Part shown: one piece after another, positions 1-11,679 of the stretch | How positions within the stretch are numbered: position 1 is the first letter of the stretch | How the letters are laid out: each line of letters begins with the position of its first letter | Assembly (NCBI GenBank): GCA_033558025.1 | Contig: JAUCEF010000003.1 | Span: 496,001 to 560,000 of the forward strand | DNA length: 64,000 nucleotides | Source: Phytophthora sp. 'mugwort' | Lineage: Eukaryota; Oomycota; Peronosporomycetes; Peronosporales; Peronosporaceae | Reading direction: 5' to 3' | Translations under genes and position numbers: made by a program | Notes under the pieces: generated by a model | What the model saw: the letters and a program-made list of their open reading frames with translations, nothing else | Told to the model about the DNA's origin: nothing | Databases searched by the model: none

Positions 1-3000
1 AGACTGGATGAGCAGAATCGTCGTCTTAATCGTACGAAACTTTGTTGTATATTTTATCGCTGGCGAAGTCTCAAAGTTGCTCGAGTGATGGAGCGGTGGA
101 GAGACGTAACTCAAATACAGAAGCGAGTTCGTCTTTATACACTTAAGGCGATCGAATGGTGGCACAAGACGCAGTGTGGCCGAGTTTTCCATGCCTGGAC
201 GCGATTCTGTCGACTACGAACCAACCAGCGACGGATCCGTGCCATGAATGTCAAATATAAGTTGAAACGAACGTGGCAGCGCTGGCAAACGTTTACAACC
301 GCGTCGTTAAGCGAGAAAACACGTACTCGGAGCGTTCATGAATTTCATCTCATGTGGGTCTATCGGAACAATTTGAAGACGTGGCGAGAAGCCACTTCCT
401 CGCTTCATGTGCGACGTCATCAGCTTCTCGAATTGTATCATTCGTCACGTCTCCGACTTCTTGCTGTTTTGTTTAAGGAGTGGCAAAAGTTTGCCGCAAT
501 GGAGAAAACCGAGCGTGTGCAAAAGACCGTTTCACGTGTCGTGCACGAGCAAAACCTCACGCGAAGGAGCTTCAGCGTGTGGCGATTAAACGTCGCTGGC
601 ATTTGCTACCATCGTCGCCACTTGCAAATCAATACCGAGAGACTTCAAGTATTGATGCTCTGTTCGTCTTTCCGAGCGTGGCGTTCGTGGAGCAAACACC
701 ATAAAAAACTGAAAAGTGTTGCACATATTTTGTCGACCAAATGCAACTCGAAAGTGGCGTTTCGAGTTTTTACAGCTTGGCACACGCATGCTGAAAAAAC
801 TAGTGGCATTCGACACGAGATTTCGTCTTTTTTGCATTTCCGTCGGATGCAAAACGGCGTTAAAGCATTGCGAAATTTGGTCCATGAACAAAAATATCAG
901 CGAAATTTCCGTCAAAAGGCCGAACGTTTTAGGACGGCGGGGTGTGGCAAGCAAGTTTTGAGTATCTTTACACGATGGAGGAAGCTCGCAGTATTGGCGC
1001 GAAAGACGCGCGCTGTGACGCTGCGATATCTTCAAGAGAAGCTTCTTCCAAGTGTCTGGGGTGCCTGGATCATGTACGTTAAGACGCAGCGTGACACAAA
1101 AACGAAAATTCTGGCAGCGACGCGAAGTTGGACGAACGCATCCCTTCGCAAGACCTGGAACGCGCTAGTACGCGTCTTTATTGCCGGAAAGCGGCGCCAA
1201 ACAATTTTGGCACGTGCCGATTTCCACTTTCGCAATCGTCGATTAGACCAAACATTGAAATTTTGGCGCCAATTGAGCAAAGAGAGCCAGCATTTCCGTG
1301 CCATTAGTGACAAATTTCTTATACAGTGGAAATGCCAGACGACGTATCGCTGTTTCAGGGCATTGCACGGCCACGCAATTACCAGCAAAACGCTTCGAAC
1401 GAGTGAAAAAACAGTCACGTCTCGAGTTCGCGCGACAGCGATGCTGAGGACATGGTACGCGTGGCGAAAGCTGATGTTCATCTCGCGGTCTGGCAAGCGG
1501 CAGCTGTTACAACGTCACTGGGCTGCTTGGGTCCGTTCACAGGCGTCTCGGAGGATGATTAAGACCTTCCAGGAGCATTTCGAAGCGCAAATGTTAAAGA
1601 ATTTTCAACGTCGATGTGTGACAAACTGGAAACAGTTTGTGGCGACTCGGAAACTTGGCAAGGCGAGGAGACTGCTGTCCACTGCATTTGCCGGTACGCG
1701 GTCGCTGCAGCGCGTTTGGATCTGCTGGATGAAATCTGTCGCTCAGACTCGTGCGGCCAAGTTGCGGATGCGAAATGCACTGATGCACATGCGTCGGCAG
1801 CGTCAGTTTAAAGTCTTTCGGGCTCTGCAGACACACACATCGTTGCAAAAGTGGAAAACTCACGTTGAGATTCGGGTGCAATCGTTCAGATCACAGCGAC
1901 TGAGTGCTCACTTTTTTCTAAGGTGGCAAAGTGTCATCACGGAACAGATCCAGCGACGTCAAACGCTGGAAAATTACCTAAACGTGATGCAATGCTCAGT
2001 TCAGAAGCAAAATTTTGGTATTTGGGGATTATTCGTCGCTCGGCGCAAGTTGTGGCGTTTTAAAGTATCGCAGTCACTGGCAAAACGTACGCAGTCGTGT
2101 GGTCGCATAGTTTTTCAGACGTGGAAATCTTTGGTGGCAAAGGTTCATAGGAACAGATTAGCTCAAGGTTTTTGCGCTGCGAAGGTCTCAACACACGCAA
2201 TAAAGTATTGGAAGCAGTACGTTGTGCTCTGTAAGATCGAGCGCATGATCGGCACCAGCGGGTTACGACAACTGGAGTCGAGTTTCCTATCCTGGAGGAA
2301 GGTGGTGACTGCGACGCACCGGATTCGAGCTTTCCGAGCGAAGAATGCTAGGAAACACTGGCTGGAACTCGTAGGAATCGTTTTCACGTCGTGGAAACAA
2401 CGCAGTCGGACCCGTACACACTGTCGAACGTTGCTGATTAATGTCGCAATGGGGCACCAAATGCGATTTCGCTTCATGTTATGGCAGCAGTTCACAGCTC
2501 AGCGTAAACGGCTCCGAGATCTGCTCTTGATGGTCAAAGGTGAAGCAGAAAGCGCGCAAATCCCCACCTTCCAGCGAACTGCTCTTGGTCACAGTCAAGA
2601 GCATGAAGTAGTTTCGCTCGGCCAGGAATTAGCCAAAAAGGCTCGGATCCTGCAGAGGTTCGAGGTGACGTGGGATTTGCCTCAAACTTGGCATCGTTGG
2701 CGACAGATTTTCCACGCCCAGCGCTTCTACCGGATACGACGCCTGCAACTGCACTTTATCTGCTGGCAGCGACTCGCACACCAGCAACGTAGACACCGAT
2801 TCATCGTGAACAAGCTGACAAATCACCGCCGGGCGACTTTAGCCCAGACGAGTTTCCGAGCTTGGGCCGAACTTGTTGCTCGTGTCAAGCAGCTTCAAAG
2901 GGAACGTCATCGTGAACGCGAGTTGTGGGTTGTGGTGAACACGGAGATGGCTCGACGAGAGCGACGAGAGCTCAAGAATCACTGGCACGCTTGGCAATTC

Positions 3001-4782
3001 CATGTGGAAGAAACGCGCCACCTTCACGCGAGTTTAGACGCGTATTATCGAGCTCGTCTGCTCACCAAATTCTGGTTACTGTGGTGTCATGACTTTCGTC
3101 TGATAATGAGCGATTCTCGTCGCGATAGACAGCGTCTGGACACCCACATGCGAGGGTTTCACTTGCGTCGAGCGCTTCGGAGCTTGAAAAAGCATCACCA
3201 GCGGTCGAAACGAGCTCGATTGGTGCTGGAATACTTTGACAATCGACGCTACGATATGTTACTCCCGGAGCTTCTTGCTCAATGGCGAAAATGGTGCCAG
3301 CATCGGAAGGAAGTCGCTCATCGTCTTGAAGCAGCTCGAATGAACAGGACGCGACGTCATTTAACCACGTGGCAGATCTGGAAAAATACACAAAAGTGGC
3401 AGAAAGTTGCGGTGAACAATTTTCAGGCGAAGAGTGTGGACCACCGTCGGCGTCGTGTCTGGAGACGATGGCGAGGATACGCTAAGAACCGGGTTGTCAC
3501 GGATCTCGCGCTGCATAAAGCGGTGATTTTCCACGTGTGTTCAAGACTGCGAAAGCGGTGGCTTCGTCACACGCAACGTGCGCGTCAGCTTTGTCAACAA
3601 GCTGAGACGGCAAAGAAACAGTTAGGTGTCTACCGTGGACATCGAGCAATGAGTCGTTGGCGAGATTTTAGTCAAACTCGACGTCTCCGTCGTCTTTGTC
3701 AACGATTCGTCTTGCGGAAACACGTGCAGCTGTGGCAGTCGGCCGTAAAGCTCGCTGTAGCCTCACGCTTTGATGATTTTCTACTACGCTCGAAGACCAA
3801 AAAGATGGTGATAGCGTGGCACCAAATTGCAGCTCGGCAGCAGCGCTGGCGACAGCTTTATGCATCTTTCGTGGGCAACAAGCAGTTGCAAACCGTGAGG
3901 CGAGTCTTTCGACGGTGGCAGCAGCTCGTCAATACACGACAAGGCCAGCGGCTAGCTGCGATGTACGCGGATCAGACTTTGCTGCGAACGTTTTGGCGGC
4001 GCTGGGACCGTGCGACGCTGACAAGTCAGCTTGAAAGGTACGAGCAGCTTGAACTGGCTGCAAAGCACGAAGCGGAAGCGATGCTACGTCAAAACCTACG
4101 GGTTTGGCGAGCGGCTGTGAAGAAACAACGTGAACGCCGGTTCGTGCTGCTCGCCTGCGTCGTCAAGCTCGAGTCTGTTGCCGGTCAGCGCGCACAGGAG
4201 GTCGTCTTTCGTGCCTGGAGGCGGGTCGTTGAGCACAAACGTCGCTCTGGAGCGGCACTGGTCCGACATGACCGCAATACCGCTAAGAAAGCACTGTCGT
4301 GTTGGTCAAATCGGACGAACGACCGACAGCGAAGACGTCAGCAGCTTGGAAACGCTGCGGGTTATCACTCCCAAAGACTCAAGAGCGTCGTGTTTTTCTA
4401 CTGGCAAACATACGTTTTCGCGTGGCAAGATGCTGTCAAGTCTAAGCTTATCGCTAAACGACACGACCGTCAAATGACTCGATCTGTTCGAAGCAAGGCA
4501 GAAGGACGGGACTTCAACGAATACAGCGACGAGTCAGAAGAGGAAGGTCGACGACCAACAAGCCCCGTCATGAAGCGGCTACGTCAGAAAAAGGCAAACC
4601 GGACGAAACCAATGGAGGACGCTAATGATTCGTCGGAGATAGTGACACTGCCGGACGCAATGGAGATATCGATGGATGTGAAAAAGCGTCTGTTGCTGCT
4701 TGGCAAGTGGAAACCACAATGGAAGGACGAGTTTAGGTTGCAGTCCACTTCAACTTGCGGTGGTACCGGTACACGCATTTGA
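1..4782 (+). CDS. Sfi1-like protein with centrin-binding Trp repeats (5' partial)
   Basis: The frame is open from the first base of the window to the TGA at 4780-4782, so the 5' end is missing; 1593 codons are visible and the first Met at 85 is probably internal. The protein is built of dozens of units of roughly 30-40 residues with the pattern F-x-x-W-R/K (FHAWTRF, FKEWQKF, FRAWRSW, FTRWRKL), embedded in very basic helix-forming sequence. This is the pattern of Sfi1 centrin-binding repeats, which form one long helix in centrosome and basal-body linkers. The last ~90 residues change to an acidic, Ser-rich tail (EYSDESEEE), a likely regulatory end. No frameshift or stop interrupts the frame, so this is probably a functional gene. 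Sfi1 is my family call from repeat shape; another Trp-repeat centrin-binding protein is possible. Confidence 0.82.
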   Translation, partial: RLDEQNRRLNRTKLCCIFYRWRSLKVARVMERWRDVTQIQKRVRLYTLKAIEWWHKTQCGRVFHAWTRFCRLRTNQRRIRAMNVKYKLKRTWQRWQTFTTASLSEKTRTRSVHEFHLMWVYRNNLKTWREATSSLHVRRHQLLELYHSSRLRLLAVLFKEWQKFAAMEKTERVQKTVSRVVHEQNLTRRSFSVWRLNVAGICYHRRHLQINTERLQVLMLCSSFRAWRSWSKHHKKLKSVAHILSTKCNSKVAFRVFTAWHTHAEKTSGIRHEISSFLHFRRMQNGVKALRNLVHEQKYQRNFRQKAERFRTAGCGKQVLSIFTRWRKLAVLARKTRAVTLRYLQEKLLPSVWGAWIMYVKTQRDTKTKILAATRSWTNASLRKTWNALVRVFIAGKRRQTILARADFHFRNRRLDQTLKFWRQLSKESQHFRAISDKFLIQWKCQTTYRCFRALHGHAITSKTLRTSEKTVTSRVRATAMLRTWYAWRKLMFISRSGKRQLLQRHWAAWVRSQASRRMIKTFQEHFEAQMLKNFQRRCVTNWKQFVATRKLGKARRLLSTAFAGTRSLQRVWICWMKSVAQTRAAKLRMRNALMHMRRQRQFKVFRALQTHTSLQKWKTHVEIRVQSFRSQRLSAHFFLRWQSVITEQIQRRQTLENYLNVMQCSVQKQNFGIWGLFVARRKLWRFKVSQSLAKRTQSCGRIVFQTWKSLVAKVHRNRLAQGFCAAKVSTHAIKYWKQYVVLCKIERMIGTSGLRQLESSFLSWRKVVTATHRIRAFRAKNARKHWLELVGIVFTSWKQRSRTRTHCRTLLINVAMGHQMRFRFMLWQQFTAQRKRLRDLLLMVKGEAESAQIPTFQRTALGHSQEHEVVSLGQELAKKARILQRFEVTWDLPQTWHRWRQIFHAQRFYRIRRLQLHFICWQRLAHQQRRHRFIVNKLTNHRRATLAQTSFRAWAELVARVKQLQRERHRERELWVVVNTEMARRERRELKNHWHAWQFHVEETRHLHASLDAYYRARLLTKFWLLWCHDFRLIMSDSRRDRQRLDTHMRGFHLRRALRSLKKHHQRSKRARLVLEYFDNRRYDMLLPELLAQWRKWCQHRKEVAHRLEAARMNRTRRHLTTWQIWKNTQKWQKVAVNNFQAKSVDHRRRRVWRRWRGYAKNRVVTDLALHKAVIFHVCSRLRKRWLRHTQRARQLCQQAETAKKQLGVYRGHRAMSRWRDFSQTRRLRRLCQRFVLRKHVQLWQSAVKLAVASRFDDFLLRSKTKKMVIAWHQIAARQQRWRQLYASFVGNKQLQTVRRVFRRWQQLVNTRQGQRLAAMYADQTLLRTFWRRWDRATLTSQLERYEQLELAAKHEAEAMLRQNLRVWRAAVKKQRERRFVLLACVVKLESVAGQRAQEVVFRAWRRVVEHKRRSGAALVRHDRNTAKKALSCWSNRTNDRQRRRQQLGNAAGYHSQRLKSVVFFYWQTYVFAWQDAVKSKLIAKRHDRQMTRSVRSKAEGRDFNEYSDESEEEGRRPTSPVMKRLRQKKANRTKPMEDANDSSEIVTLPDAMEISMDVKKRLLLLGKWKPQWKDEFRLQSTSTCGGTGTRI

Positions 4783-4862
4783 AAAAAGAAAGAAATATGT
4801 ATCCCAAAATATTATGTAACATAATATATTTTGCCGTTTATCAAATTTTAGCAAGCAGTCCA

Positions 4863-5190
4863 TTTTGCCACCGTCTCCCGCAGTTCGTATCGTACGTGAA
4901 CCAGAGGGACAAGCACTTTCCAATCTTAACGGTTAAGGAGACGCTCGAGTTCGCACACACCTTTGTGGTGGCAAGTTTTTAGAGCAGGGCAAGGGAATGC
5001 TCGAGATGGGGCCTCACTGCGGCACGGACGCTAAAGCCCTTCAAGCCACCGAGAATATCTTAGCTTATTACCCGGAGATTGTGATCCAGCAGCTAGGACT
5101 GCAAATCTGCCAGGACACGATCGTCGGCGACAATTTGTTGCGTGGTGTGTCGGGCGGTCAACGACAACATCGCGGCCGCGCATTCGAACA
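4863..5190 (+). pseudogene. PDR-type ABC transporter fragment (part of NBD1)
   Basis: Translation gives the stretch between Walker A and the signature of the first nucleotide-binding domain of a PDR/ABCG full transporter: LPQFVSYVNQRDKHFP, LTVKETLEFAHTF, then after a one-base frameshift near 4970 the segment LEMGPHCGTD to LRGVSGGQR, which holds the ABC signature (VSGGQR). PDR transporters export drugs and sterols across the plasma membrane. Only about 110 of the usual ~1300-1400 residues remain. There is no Walker A upstream and the sequence becomes unrecognisable just after the signature. It begins about 80 bp after the Sfi1-like stop codon. A dead fragment. Confidence 0.75.
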
Positions 5191-5425
5191 CAACTATCCT
5201 CTGTCGTCGCATGCAGCGTCGCACCCGATGCATCGACGGGTTTCACGAAATATGCCGTTCGTACAGCGATTGCTGTGGACGGTGAGACTGGGACTACCGC
5301 CAGACAGACTATAACTCGCCTACTGGTAGAAGATCCGAGTCTCCTTCTCGTAGATACGCGGGGCATTTCTCTGTAGTGCAAACGTTTGATGCCAGCTTTC
5401 CGCAACTTCCCTCCAGTCACCACCG

Positions 5426-5527
5426 CTCGTCACTGCACAGATCCTGCGCTGCTGTCACCTCACTCCTGCGCGGCTGTCACCTCAAACTCGCTCGTCACTG
5501 CACAACTCCTGCGTCACTGTCACCTCA
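5426..5527 (+). repeat. Short degenerate tandem repeat
   Basis: A unit of about 37 bp, CTCGTCACTGCACA...CTGTCACCTCA, occurs at 5426-5462 and 5491-5527. A shortened copy (CTCCTGCG...CTGTCACCTCA) lies between them at 5463-5484. The units are imperfect and too few for a satellite. No coding meaning is evident. Confidence 0.55.
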
Positions 5528-7155
5528 AGCTCGTCCGTGATAAGAAAAAAATGCAGCGGCTACATCCGTGATATTCGGTCTCTTTTTTTTTTTTTAACTA
5601 TCTCGACGATCACGTTCATGGAATTCTCCCTGGTTCCCAGTCAACTTGCGCTTCGCATGCTAACTGCAGACAAGACCGAAGGGGCTTGTGATACTCCTTC
5701 GGTTTGAGCTTATTGACTTCTCCACGGCCCGTCCGTCTTGCCGTCACCTCGGTCATGCAGCATATTATCCGTGACCGGCCGTTAGCTTGCTCGTGTGCCC
5801 ACACGGCATCTGACATGTGTTTGAGACGCTACCTGCCTGAACTATTGTATAGTGCGCACAGCGTTAAAAAAAAAAAAACGCTGCTTTCATTTGGGCAGAC
5901 CCCATTTGTATTTTGTTATGACCCCATCCATATTTTCTTAGGCTCGTTTATCCTATTCAACACTTACCTGGCAGCCAGGTAAGCCGCATCCAAGCCTCAA
6001 ACCCGATGTCAGTGACGGAGCCTCTCAATTCGCCAGAGGAGAACACGATAGATGATCCCACAAAAAGACTTATGCGGTCTCGAGAAGTAGGGAAGCGCTG
6101 ACGATGACGAGCCTATGGATACGACGGGGGCTGTGTAGCGGGAATCGCTCACTCCTGAAGTCAAGCTTGAGACGGAAGCCATAAAGGATCCTCCGCAAGT
6201 GGATCGCTGCTTCAACAGCCGACGCGGACAGGGGTTTGGTGAGATGCAGCGAGGCTACGGGAGGAGGTAGGCATGAATCAAGGACATAGGCAGCAGATGT
6301 TCTTGTTAGACTTCTTTGGGCGTCCTGCCCAAAAGTGACTTAAAACCGAGACTGGAATTTTTGGCGATTTGATATTCGGCATTACGTCCAAAGGGTGAGA
6401 GGGAACAATTACCTAGGTTTGTATACGTGTTTTTATTCCTGTTGAGCGTGTATTCCAACAGTAGAAATTCACATCGAGGTGATCACCTGTATCACTTACA
6501 CATACGGCTGGCGCATAAGCTGTAGAATGGTAGTATCTCATCCCCAACCTCCCACAAGTCGATCGCAGCGAGAAGAACATGTAGACATAGTGGTATCTCC
6601 ACCAATGAACACGATGGCCGATCGAGACAATTTTTTAACTACTCGAGGCCAACAACTCCGTTCATTCATTTACTGACCTTAGTGAGCGGAATCGCCGGGA
6701 TGGGGCTGCTCATTTGCAGATTCAGGTAATATTCATGAAGAGCTACAGTACGATAGCATGACGATGCGTCCGTTGATCGCAGGCAGCCTTTGCTAATTAA
6801 TATTTCGAGGTACCTGGGGCAGGTTTCCTAGTTATTATAGTTTTATCTACAATGACGGATTTGGACTTTTACGCAAAGTTTCATAAATTGAAACTTCGTA
6901 AGATGTTATTATGACCTGGTACGAATGGGTATTACTCGATCGTGCGGAAAGTGACACCGCGGAGTAAGGACACAGTCTTTGCATCGGTAACGTTACTATC
7001 CATATTCCACGTGTCGCACAGAGCCAACTAGGGTAGCTAAGCAAATTGCTTACTAGCGTTAAAATGTAATGTATTTTTTTGTTAACACGTGTCGCACAGA
7101 CGCTATCGTATCACTTAGTTTCAAAATTCGAAGTATTAGAGAAAATGGTAGAATT
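5528..7155. other. Unassigned region
   Basis: No gene is recognisable. A T13 run lies at about 5583-5595 and an A12 run at about 5867-5878. Around 6009-6260 the plus strand shows a broken reading frame with acidic, gag-like composition (phrases such as DDDEPMDTTG and TPEVKLETEA), interrupted by stops and frameshifts; it may be a relic of a retroelement but cannot be assigned. From 6400 to 7150 the DNA is AT-rich with no supported feature. The last five bases, GAATT (7151-7155), are the target duplication of the Copia element that follows. Confidence 0.4.
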
Positions 7156-7402
7156 TGAAAATGAGGTATTGCGTGTGAGGTGGTAAAATGGAAAGTAAGT
7201 GTATTGGTTAATCGAGCAGATCGAGACCAGTAATATTGAATGAGCCTACAGGTTCTAGAACTAGCGAGAACTAGCGTCCTAGAACACATCATCGAACCTT
7301 CGCGAACGTCATAGTTGCAGATCTTGACGAGGTGACTTAGAGACGAGACAAACTGCACTGCACATGCTGGTGCGGCCGCTAGAGACGAGTCAACTCGTTA
7401 CA
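7156..7402 (-). repeat. Copia 3' LTR
   Basis: 247 bp, matching 11684-11941. Because the element lies on the minus strand, this left copy is the 3' LTR. It lacks about 11 bp (an AGGAAGGAATCG-type stretch) present in the other copy. Confidence 0.93.
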
Positions 7403-7413
7403 CTCCCCCTCAA
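7403..7413 (-). promoter_or_regulatory. Copia polypurine tract
   Basis: On the minus strand TTGAGGGGGAG lies immediately before the 3' LTR start TGTAACG. This is the expected primer for plus-strand DNA synthesis. The gag-pol stop codon TGA lies within it. Confidence 0.85.
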
Positions 7414-10400
7414 CTCGACGTCATATTTGGAGTGACACCACTCTGACGAACGAGTGCAGCAAACTGGGTGTGGGAAGCGCCTTGGTCATTAGTCAGCAAG
7501 CTGCTTGGCCGATGGAACATACTCGAGCAGCAGATAGCCATCTTGCACCGCGTCGCGGATATACTCGAGCAGCAGATAGCCATCTTGCACCGCGTCGCGG
7601 ACAATGATAGCGAAGATCGATGTGTTTAGCTCTCGATTGATAGCCGATGTGCTGAGCAAGAGCAATCGCTGCCTGGTTGTCGATCTTGACGGCTGTAGGG
7701 GAAGGTCCCTGAAGTCGATCTCGTTGAGCAGATTGCGTAGCCATAGAGCCTCTTGAGCAGCAAGCGAGAGGGCCATATACTCGGCCTCCGCGGACGAAAG
7801 AGCGACAGTGCAATGACGCTTCGACTTGGAGATCACTGGCGCGTTGCTCATCAAGACGAGCAGTCCAGAAGTCGAACGGCGAGTTGCCATGTCGCTACCC
7901 CAGCTTGCATCCGTGTACACCACCGGAAAATAGCTGTCGTACTTGGTGCGGGTAAACTGGATACCAAAGCTGGCAGTACCCTTCAGGTAGCGCAGAATAC
8001 GAACAGCAGCTGTCATATGCGCGTACGGCGGGGCCTCGAGATGCTGCGAGAGAACGCCAAGTGCTGCACAAATATCCGGCCGGGTTCCGTTCGCGATGTA
8101 CAATAGCGAGCCAATGAGCTCTCGGTACTGCTTCTTGTCTGCGAGCTTGCTATCCGAAATCGCCTCCAATTGCTGGCCGACAACACTCGGGTTCTTGGAT
8201 GAAACGAGCGACATCTCGTCGAGCTTCTCGAGCAAGCGCTCCACGAACTGCGACTGGCACAGATGCAGCCTTCTTTGCGCGCGATCATACTGAACTTGGA
8301 TTCCAAGCACAAAGCGAACGCCACCAAGGTTTTTCACCGTGAAGTGCTGCGAAAGCTCAGAAATGATCGTGCGTACTTCATCATCCGAAGCAGAGCCAAT
8401 CAGCAAGTCATCGACGTACAACACGATGATGGCGACTCCGGACATCGTGCGGCGAACAAAGAGGCACGAGTGCGATGAGCACGCGACAAAGCCCATCGAC
8501 ACCAACACTTTCTTGATCGTCTTGTGCCACACTGCTGCTGCCTGCTTCAATCCATAGATACTGCTAAGCAGTTTGCAGATCATGCCCTGATCCAAGCGAA
8601 CTCCTTAGGTGGATACATGTAGACGTTTTCTTCGAGCGCGCCGTTGAGAAATGCAGTCTCCACATCCAGTTGCTGGACTGTGTACTTCTTCTGGCAGCAG
8701 ACAACGAGAAAGACTCGAACCGTATTCATGTTTGCCACTGGTGAGTAGGTCTCCCAATAGTCAACGCCGTAAGTCTGGCGAAATCCTTGAGCGACTAGCC
8801 GAGCCTTGAACCGCACAATGTTGCCATCACCATCGCTCTTGACAGTAAATACCCAGTTGCAACCGATCACCTTCACTCCGGCTGGACGTCGAACAGCATC
8901 CCATGTGCGGTTTGTGTAGTGCAAGCGGAGCTCGCGTCGTACAGCTTCCTTCCATTGAGCAGCATTGGGTGATGCCATTGCTTCTCGCAGGTGCGAGGAA
9001 CTTCCATCACAGAGAGAGCTTTTTCATAGCCATCCGTAAGCCGAAGACGATTCGGGTCAGGCTCTAAGTGCTCTTCTTGATCAGGGCTTGAGCTGGGGTC
9101 TGAGCCACGTGGCACTCACGTGACAACTCGGTCTTCAGGCGGAGGAGGAAGAGCGAGAGGTGACGGATCCGCTGCTTCGAGTCGCCGCGGTGCAAACTCA
9201 CCGCCAAAAACCATGCGTCGCTGGCGACTGGTACCGTAGAAACCGTGCGAGCCAGCATGATAGCACGCTGCTCTCGTGATTCTCCCCCTTGGGACGGTGC
9301 CTCAGCAAGTTGGCGACCATCGGCGAGATCCGGTGTAGGCAACGGACCATCCCCAATGCGAGCCGGCGTCGAAGGTGCTCTTTCATCAGCGTAGCCTTGG
9401 TCCTCCGGCGCATTTCCACTTGCCACAATCTCCATTGGTTCAGCAGCGTTATTCTCAGCTGCGGGTGGGTCATCCACTTCCATGTCATCGGCTTGGCTTG
9501 TCGCATGAGCTGGTCGCATCGGCTGAAGATCGTCACCATCGATAATTGTCCACTGCGGCGCCTGTAGTGTCTCGACCCGTCCACTTGGAACATCTTCAGA
9601 CGGCGGGCGCTCGTCCAGCGCGATAGTGCGAGTCATAACCACTCGGCCGTCTTCTTCGTCCCAAACGCGGTACGCCTTCGCTGTATCAGAATAGCCGAGG
9701 TAGATGCATTTGTGAGCCTTTGCGTCCCATTTAGCCCGCTTCGCCGCATCAACGTACACGTATCCACGCGATCCAAACACTCGCGTGTGGTTCATCGCCG
9801 GCATGGTCTTCCAGATCGGCTCGAACGGGGTTGTCGAGCGACGAGCTGCGTTTGGCAGGTGGTTGAGCGTGTAAGCTGCGGTGGTGACCGCTTCGCCCCA
9901 CCACTCCTTGGGCAGATGCTGATAATACAGCATCGCACGTGCCATCTCCGCGAACGAGCGGTTTGTACGCTCTGCGAGGCCGTTCTGCGCTGGTGAGTAT
10001 GGTTCACTCGTCTGGTGCATGATGCCATGGGCTGCATAGAATGCGTTGAATTTCTTCCCCGTGTACTCGCCTCCGTTATCAGTCCGAATGTAGCGGATAC
10101 GTCGGCGCGTGAGCGTCTCCATGAATGCCTTGTACTCCTTGAACTTGATCAACACCTCGCTCTTCAGCTTGAGCAAGTCGAATTGAACACAGCGGACCAG
10201 TCGTCGATGAATACCAGCACGTACCGTGCTCCCCCTTTGGACGGCATCTTCATTGCCCCATCAGGTCACTGTGAACAATCTGGAGCGGCTCCGAGTCTTC
10301 ACCACGCTGCTCGAGGTGTGCGCATACTGCGCCACCGTCATCTTCCCACAGACGCACCCTTCAGATGGGCCGTCTGGAAGCGACTTCACCGTATGCTTAG

Positions 10401-11679
10401 GAACCCCGACAACAGCGGCGCCCATGTTTGACAGTCTCTCGCGGCCAGCACGACCGAGCCGAGCATGACATAACGCCGCTTCGTCCGCCACTGCGCTCAA
10501 GGCGGCTGCAACTTCTTCTCGTGCACCGGGAAGCGCATACAGTTTCCCCATGCGGCGGCCTTAACTATCTCGACACCCTGATGCGAGATAATGCACTTGT
10601 CACCATCGACTTGACCCCCGCGCCCTTAGCCGTAAGGGCCGGTACAGACAGGAGCTTCCGGCCAAGACCGGGGATGTACAGCACTTCCGTGATCAAGACG
10701 GTCCGACCAGCACCGAGTTCGAGGCGTACCTCGCCGACACCGCACACGGCGAGACGTTGCCCGCTCGCAACAAGCACGTCAAGGCCATCACCAATAGGCC
10801 GAAAATTCTCGAAGTCTTCGCGTCTGTACGTCATATGAGAGCTGGCACCACTGTCAAGCAGCCACATCGTGGTGTCCGCCAGAGCATCAGACACCGCAAA
10901 AACAAACTGGTCGCTCTTCGACTGGACATTTAGCTGCGAGCATTCTTCGCGCTTATGACCGACTTGATCACACTCGTAGCAGCGCCCAGTGAACCGAGCC
11001 TTCCCTTGTCTTCTGCGACGACTATTGCCTTGTTGATCACGTCCTTGACCCCGGCCTTCGCCGTGATGGCGCCCACGACCGCGCGATTTAGCGGCCATCA
11101 ATTGGAACGCGCTCTCCTGCTTCTCTCTTTTCTGGATCGTGTCGAACTCTTGCCCGTGCATCTCCTTGGCCTCGAATAAGTCGACGTTGCCCCTTGCCTC
11201 GATGATCTTGACCATGCTGTCGTACTCACTGGAAAGACTTCCCAGGAGGATCACTAGGCGCTCGTCGGTCTTCACGTCGTCACCGACGGCTGCGAGCTTC
11301 ATGGACAAGTCGAATTTCATCAAATGATCCATGATGTTGTCGCCCGGGGTCATCTGGAACTCGTGAAGCTTCTTCCGGAGCTGGACGCGGTTGTGCAGAC
11401 TGCGCTTCCCGAAGAACTCGCGCAAGATGAACCATGCTTCGGCAGAACTCCCCGCGTCTCGGACGTCTGATAGCTCGGGCTCAGCACCTTCGCAATCAAC
11501 GCCAGGGCCTTCATATCGACGACCTTCCACCCGGCCGAAACGGCCCCCACCGCACCTTCTGGCTTGACTGCGATATGGTCCAGCAACTCCTTCTTCGCGA
11601 GCGTCATCTGGGCATTAAATTCCCATAGGAAGTAGTTGTCGTCCTGGAGAATCTCGTGCGTCGTAGTACTTGGGCTCAT
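7410..11679 (-). pseudogene. Copia gag-pol polyprotein, frameshifted
   Basis: Reading from 11679: Gag (MSPSTTTHEILQ start), a CCHC zinc knuckle CYECDQVGHKREEC near 10978, the aspartic protease motif LLDSGASSHMT near 10860, the HHCC pre-integrase motif (CHARLGRAG ... CVCGKM) near 10460-10340, the integrase core RTDNGGEYTG near 10080 and NGLAERTNR near 9970, reverse transcriptase from about 8980 with YVDD near 8413, and RNase H with YTDASW and SSAEAEYMAL. It ends TKALP...TSS at 7410, directly against the polypurine tract. Frameshifts lie near 11500, 10560, 10200, 9100 and 8590, and twice inside RNase H. RNase H also carries a 42-bp tandem duplication. The enzyme set would copy and integrate the element; this copy cannot make it. 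Confidence 0.92.
7519..7602 (-). repeat. 42-bp tandem duplication in Copia RNase H
   Basis: The unit ATACTCGAGCAGCAGATAGC... occurs at 7519-7560 and again at 7561-7602 with one difference at the last base. It duplicates 14 codons (RDAVQDGYLLLEY) without changing the frame, near the C-terminus of RNase H. Confidence 0.9.

Noticed and set aside
5251..5374. Short plus-strand phrase LLLVDTRGISL resembling a GTPase G3 motif
   Set aside because: Only ~40 codons, no P-loop or other G motifs in place; too little to call.
5426..5527. Regularly spaced short repeats considered as a CRISPR-like array
   Set aside because: Two full and one partial imperfect unit, no unique spacers, and the genome is eukaryotic.
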